NCBI GenBank assembly: GCA_026724425.1
Contig: JAIUCV010000001.1
Span: 12,506,556-12,570,555 of the forward strand
Direction of reading: 5' to 3'
From: Erythrophleum ivorense
Taxonomy: Eukaryota > Streptophyta > Magnoliopsida > Fabales > Fabaceae
Length of the DNA: 64,000 nucleotides
In this document: piece by piece, positions 63,314-64,000 of the stretch
Position numbering within the stretch: the stretch's first letter is position 1
Layout: every line of letters starts with the position of its first letter
Notes under the pieces: model-generated
The model's database searches: none
What the model was told of the DNA's origin: nothing
Seen by the model: the letters and a program-made list of their open reading frames with translations, nothing else
Program-made: the position numbers and the translations under genes

Positions 63314-64000
63314 TGTAACAACTAAAAAAAAGAGAGATAAAGAAGAAGAAAAGAAAAAGCTGAAAAATTTTCGAAGGGCTAAAAATTTTCTAAGTCTGCT
63401 AGCTATAGCCTAGCTATAGCGAATGTACCTACTCACTATAGCGAGAAATGGTCTAGCTATAGCGAGAGTGCCTTCTAGCTATAGCGAAAATGCTTTTAGC
63501 TATAGCGAGTATGGGCATCCCATATAAAAAACCAAGGCATTGCTCGCCGTAGAGCGCACCATAGTGAAAATAGGGGTCTGGGACTGATATGTGCTCGCCG
63601 TAGCGAGGGTTATTCTTCGCTATAATGAGGGTTAGTTCTGAAAAGCGTGAAAAAAGAGAATTTGACTTCTTAAAGCATCCCAATTCATTCCTTCTCCTTT
63701 CCACCGACTTAGGCTTCATCCAAGGCAGAGAAAAGGGCGGAGGAGAGAGAGATGCACCTAGAGAAAAAAGGAGAACAAGAAAAAGGTAAGCATAACTTGA
63801 GATTTTCCTAACTTTTCTTCTTAGATTCTTGTTCTTCTCTCCTTGCCCTCTCTTCCTATGGCTTTGGTGGTTGAAGTAGCTATGTTTTGGGCTTCGTTCA
63901 GAAGAAGAAAAGTGGAAAACCACTCTTGAAGGAGGTTAGAATTCATGTAACTTTACTTCCTTGATTTCCTTTCTTGAGAGCTTGAGAGAGGAAGGATAGT
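63314..64000 (+). mobile_element. Gamma-type LTR, 5' part, cut by window end
   Basis: Begins TGTAACAACTAAA in the RLP copy C promoter region, about 350 bp upstream of the start codon, interrupting 'gggaacattc|aatatag' that is continuous at 52263-52279. The palindrome array lies at about 63408-63630. The following GA-rich block, AAAGGTAAG and 'cttgagagcttgagagagga' words match the gamma LTR at 40380. Whether it is solo or part of a complete element cannot be seen. Confidence 0.88.

Noticed and set aside
63453..63923. 156-codon minus-strand frame
   Set aside because: It covers the palindrome array and GA/CT-rich leader of the gamma LTR; composition explains the openness.

Overview
The window looks like nuclear DNA of a dicot plant, probably a woody or otherwise repeat-rich species. 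The evidence is the very AT-rich intergenic DNA, plant LTR retrotransposon remnants, CACTA-, MITE- and LINE-type elements, and receptor-like protein (RLP) genes with plant leucine-rich repeats (LRRs). I cannot name the species. No intact protein-coding gene is visible: every recognisable coding region is broken or is a fragment.

Layout: (1) 1-8.7 kb is a nest of degenerate LTRs in both orientations. (2) 8.87-9.70 kb plus 14.30-14.38 kb is a remnant of RLP-cluster flanking DNA, split by a 4.6-kb CACTA-like element (9705-14301) that itself holds large inverted repeats. (3) 14.4-26.7 kb is a gene-fragment zone: a MITE, a LINE endonuclease relic, the first exons of what resembles an RMD1/RETARDED ROOT GROWTH-type (DUF155) gene on the minus strand, a 3.9-kb solo LTR with a perfect 5-bp duplication, and the C-terminal end of a decayed pentatricopeptide-repeat (PPR) gene. 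(4) 26.7-63.3 kb is a direct tandem array of three EIX/Cf-type RLP genes on the minus strand (copies A, B and C, about 1,045 codons each when intact) inside large duplicated units. (5) At 63314 another LTR begins and runs off the window.

The main story is decay of the RLP array. Each copy carries nonsense mutations and frameshifts, and each is split by a solo LTR (2742, 2735 and 2913 bp) at a different codon. All three LTRs lie antisense to the gene, and their target duplications are clear (two perfect 5-bp, one 4 of 5). Two more LTRs of the same group sit between the units and in the copy C promoter region. These LTRs (called beta and gamma here) carry near their 5' end an array of the 12-bp perfect palindrome TCGCTATAGCGA and variants, just upstream of a TATA-like stretch. 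A separate family (alpha, 3.9 kb) lacks the array but shares the 3' half. Copy C also carries a 28-bp mini-LTR made only of the two alpha termini, flanked by a near-perfect 5-bp duplication. Some stop codons are shared between A and C and others between B and C, which suggests sequence exchange among the copies.
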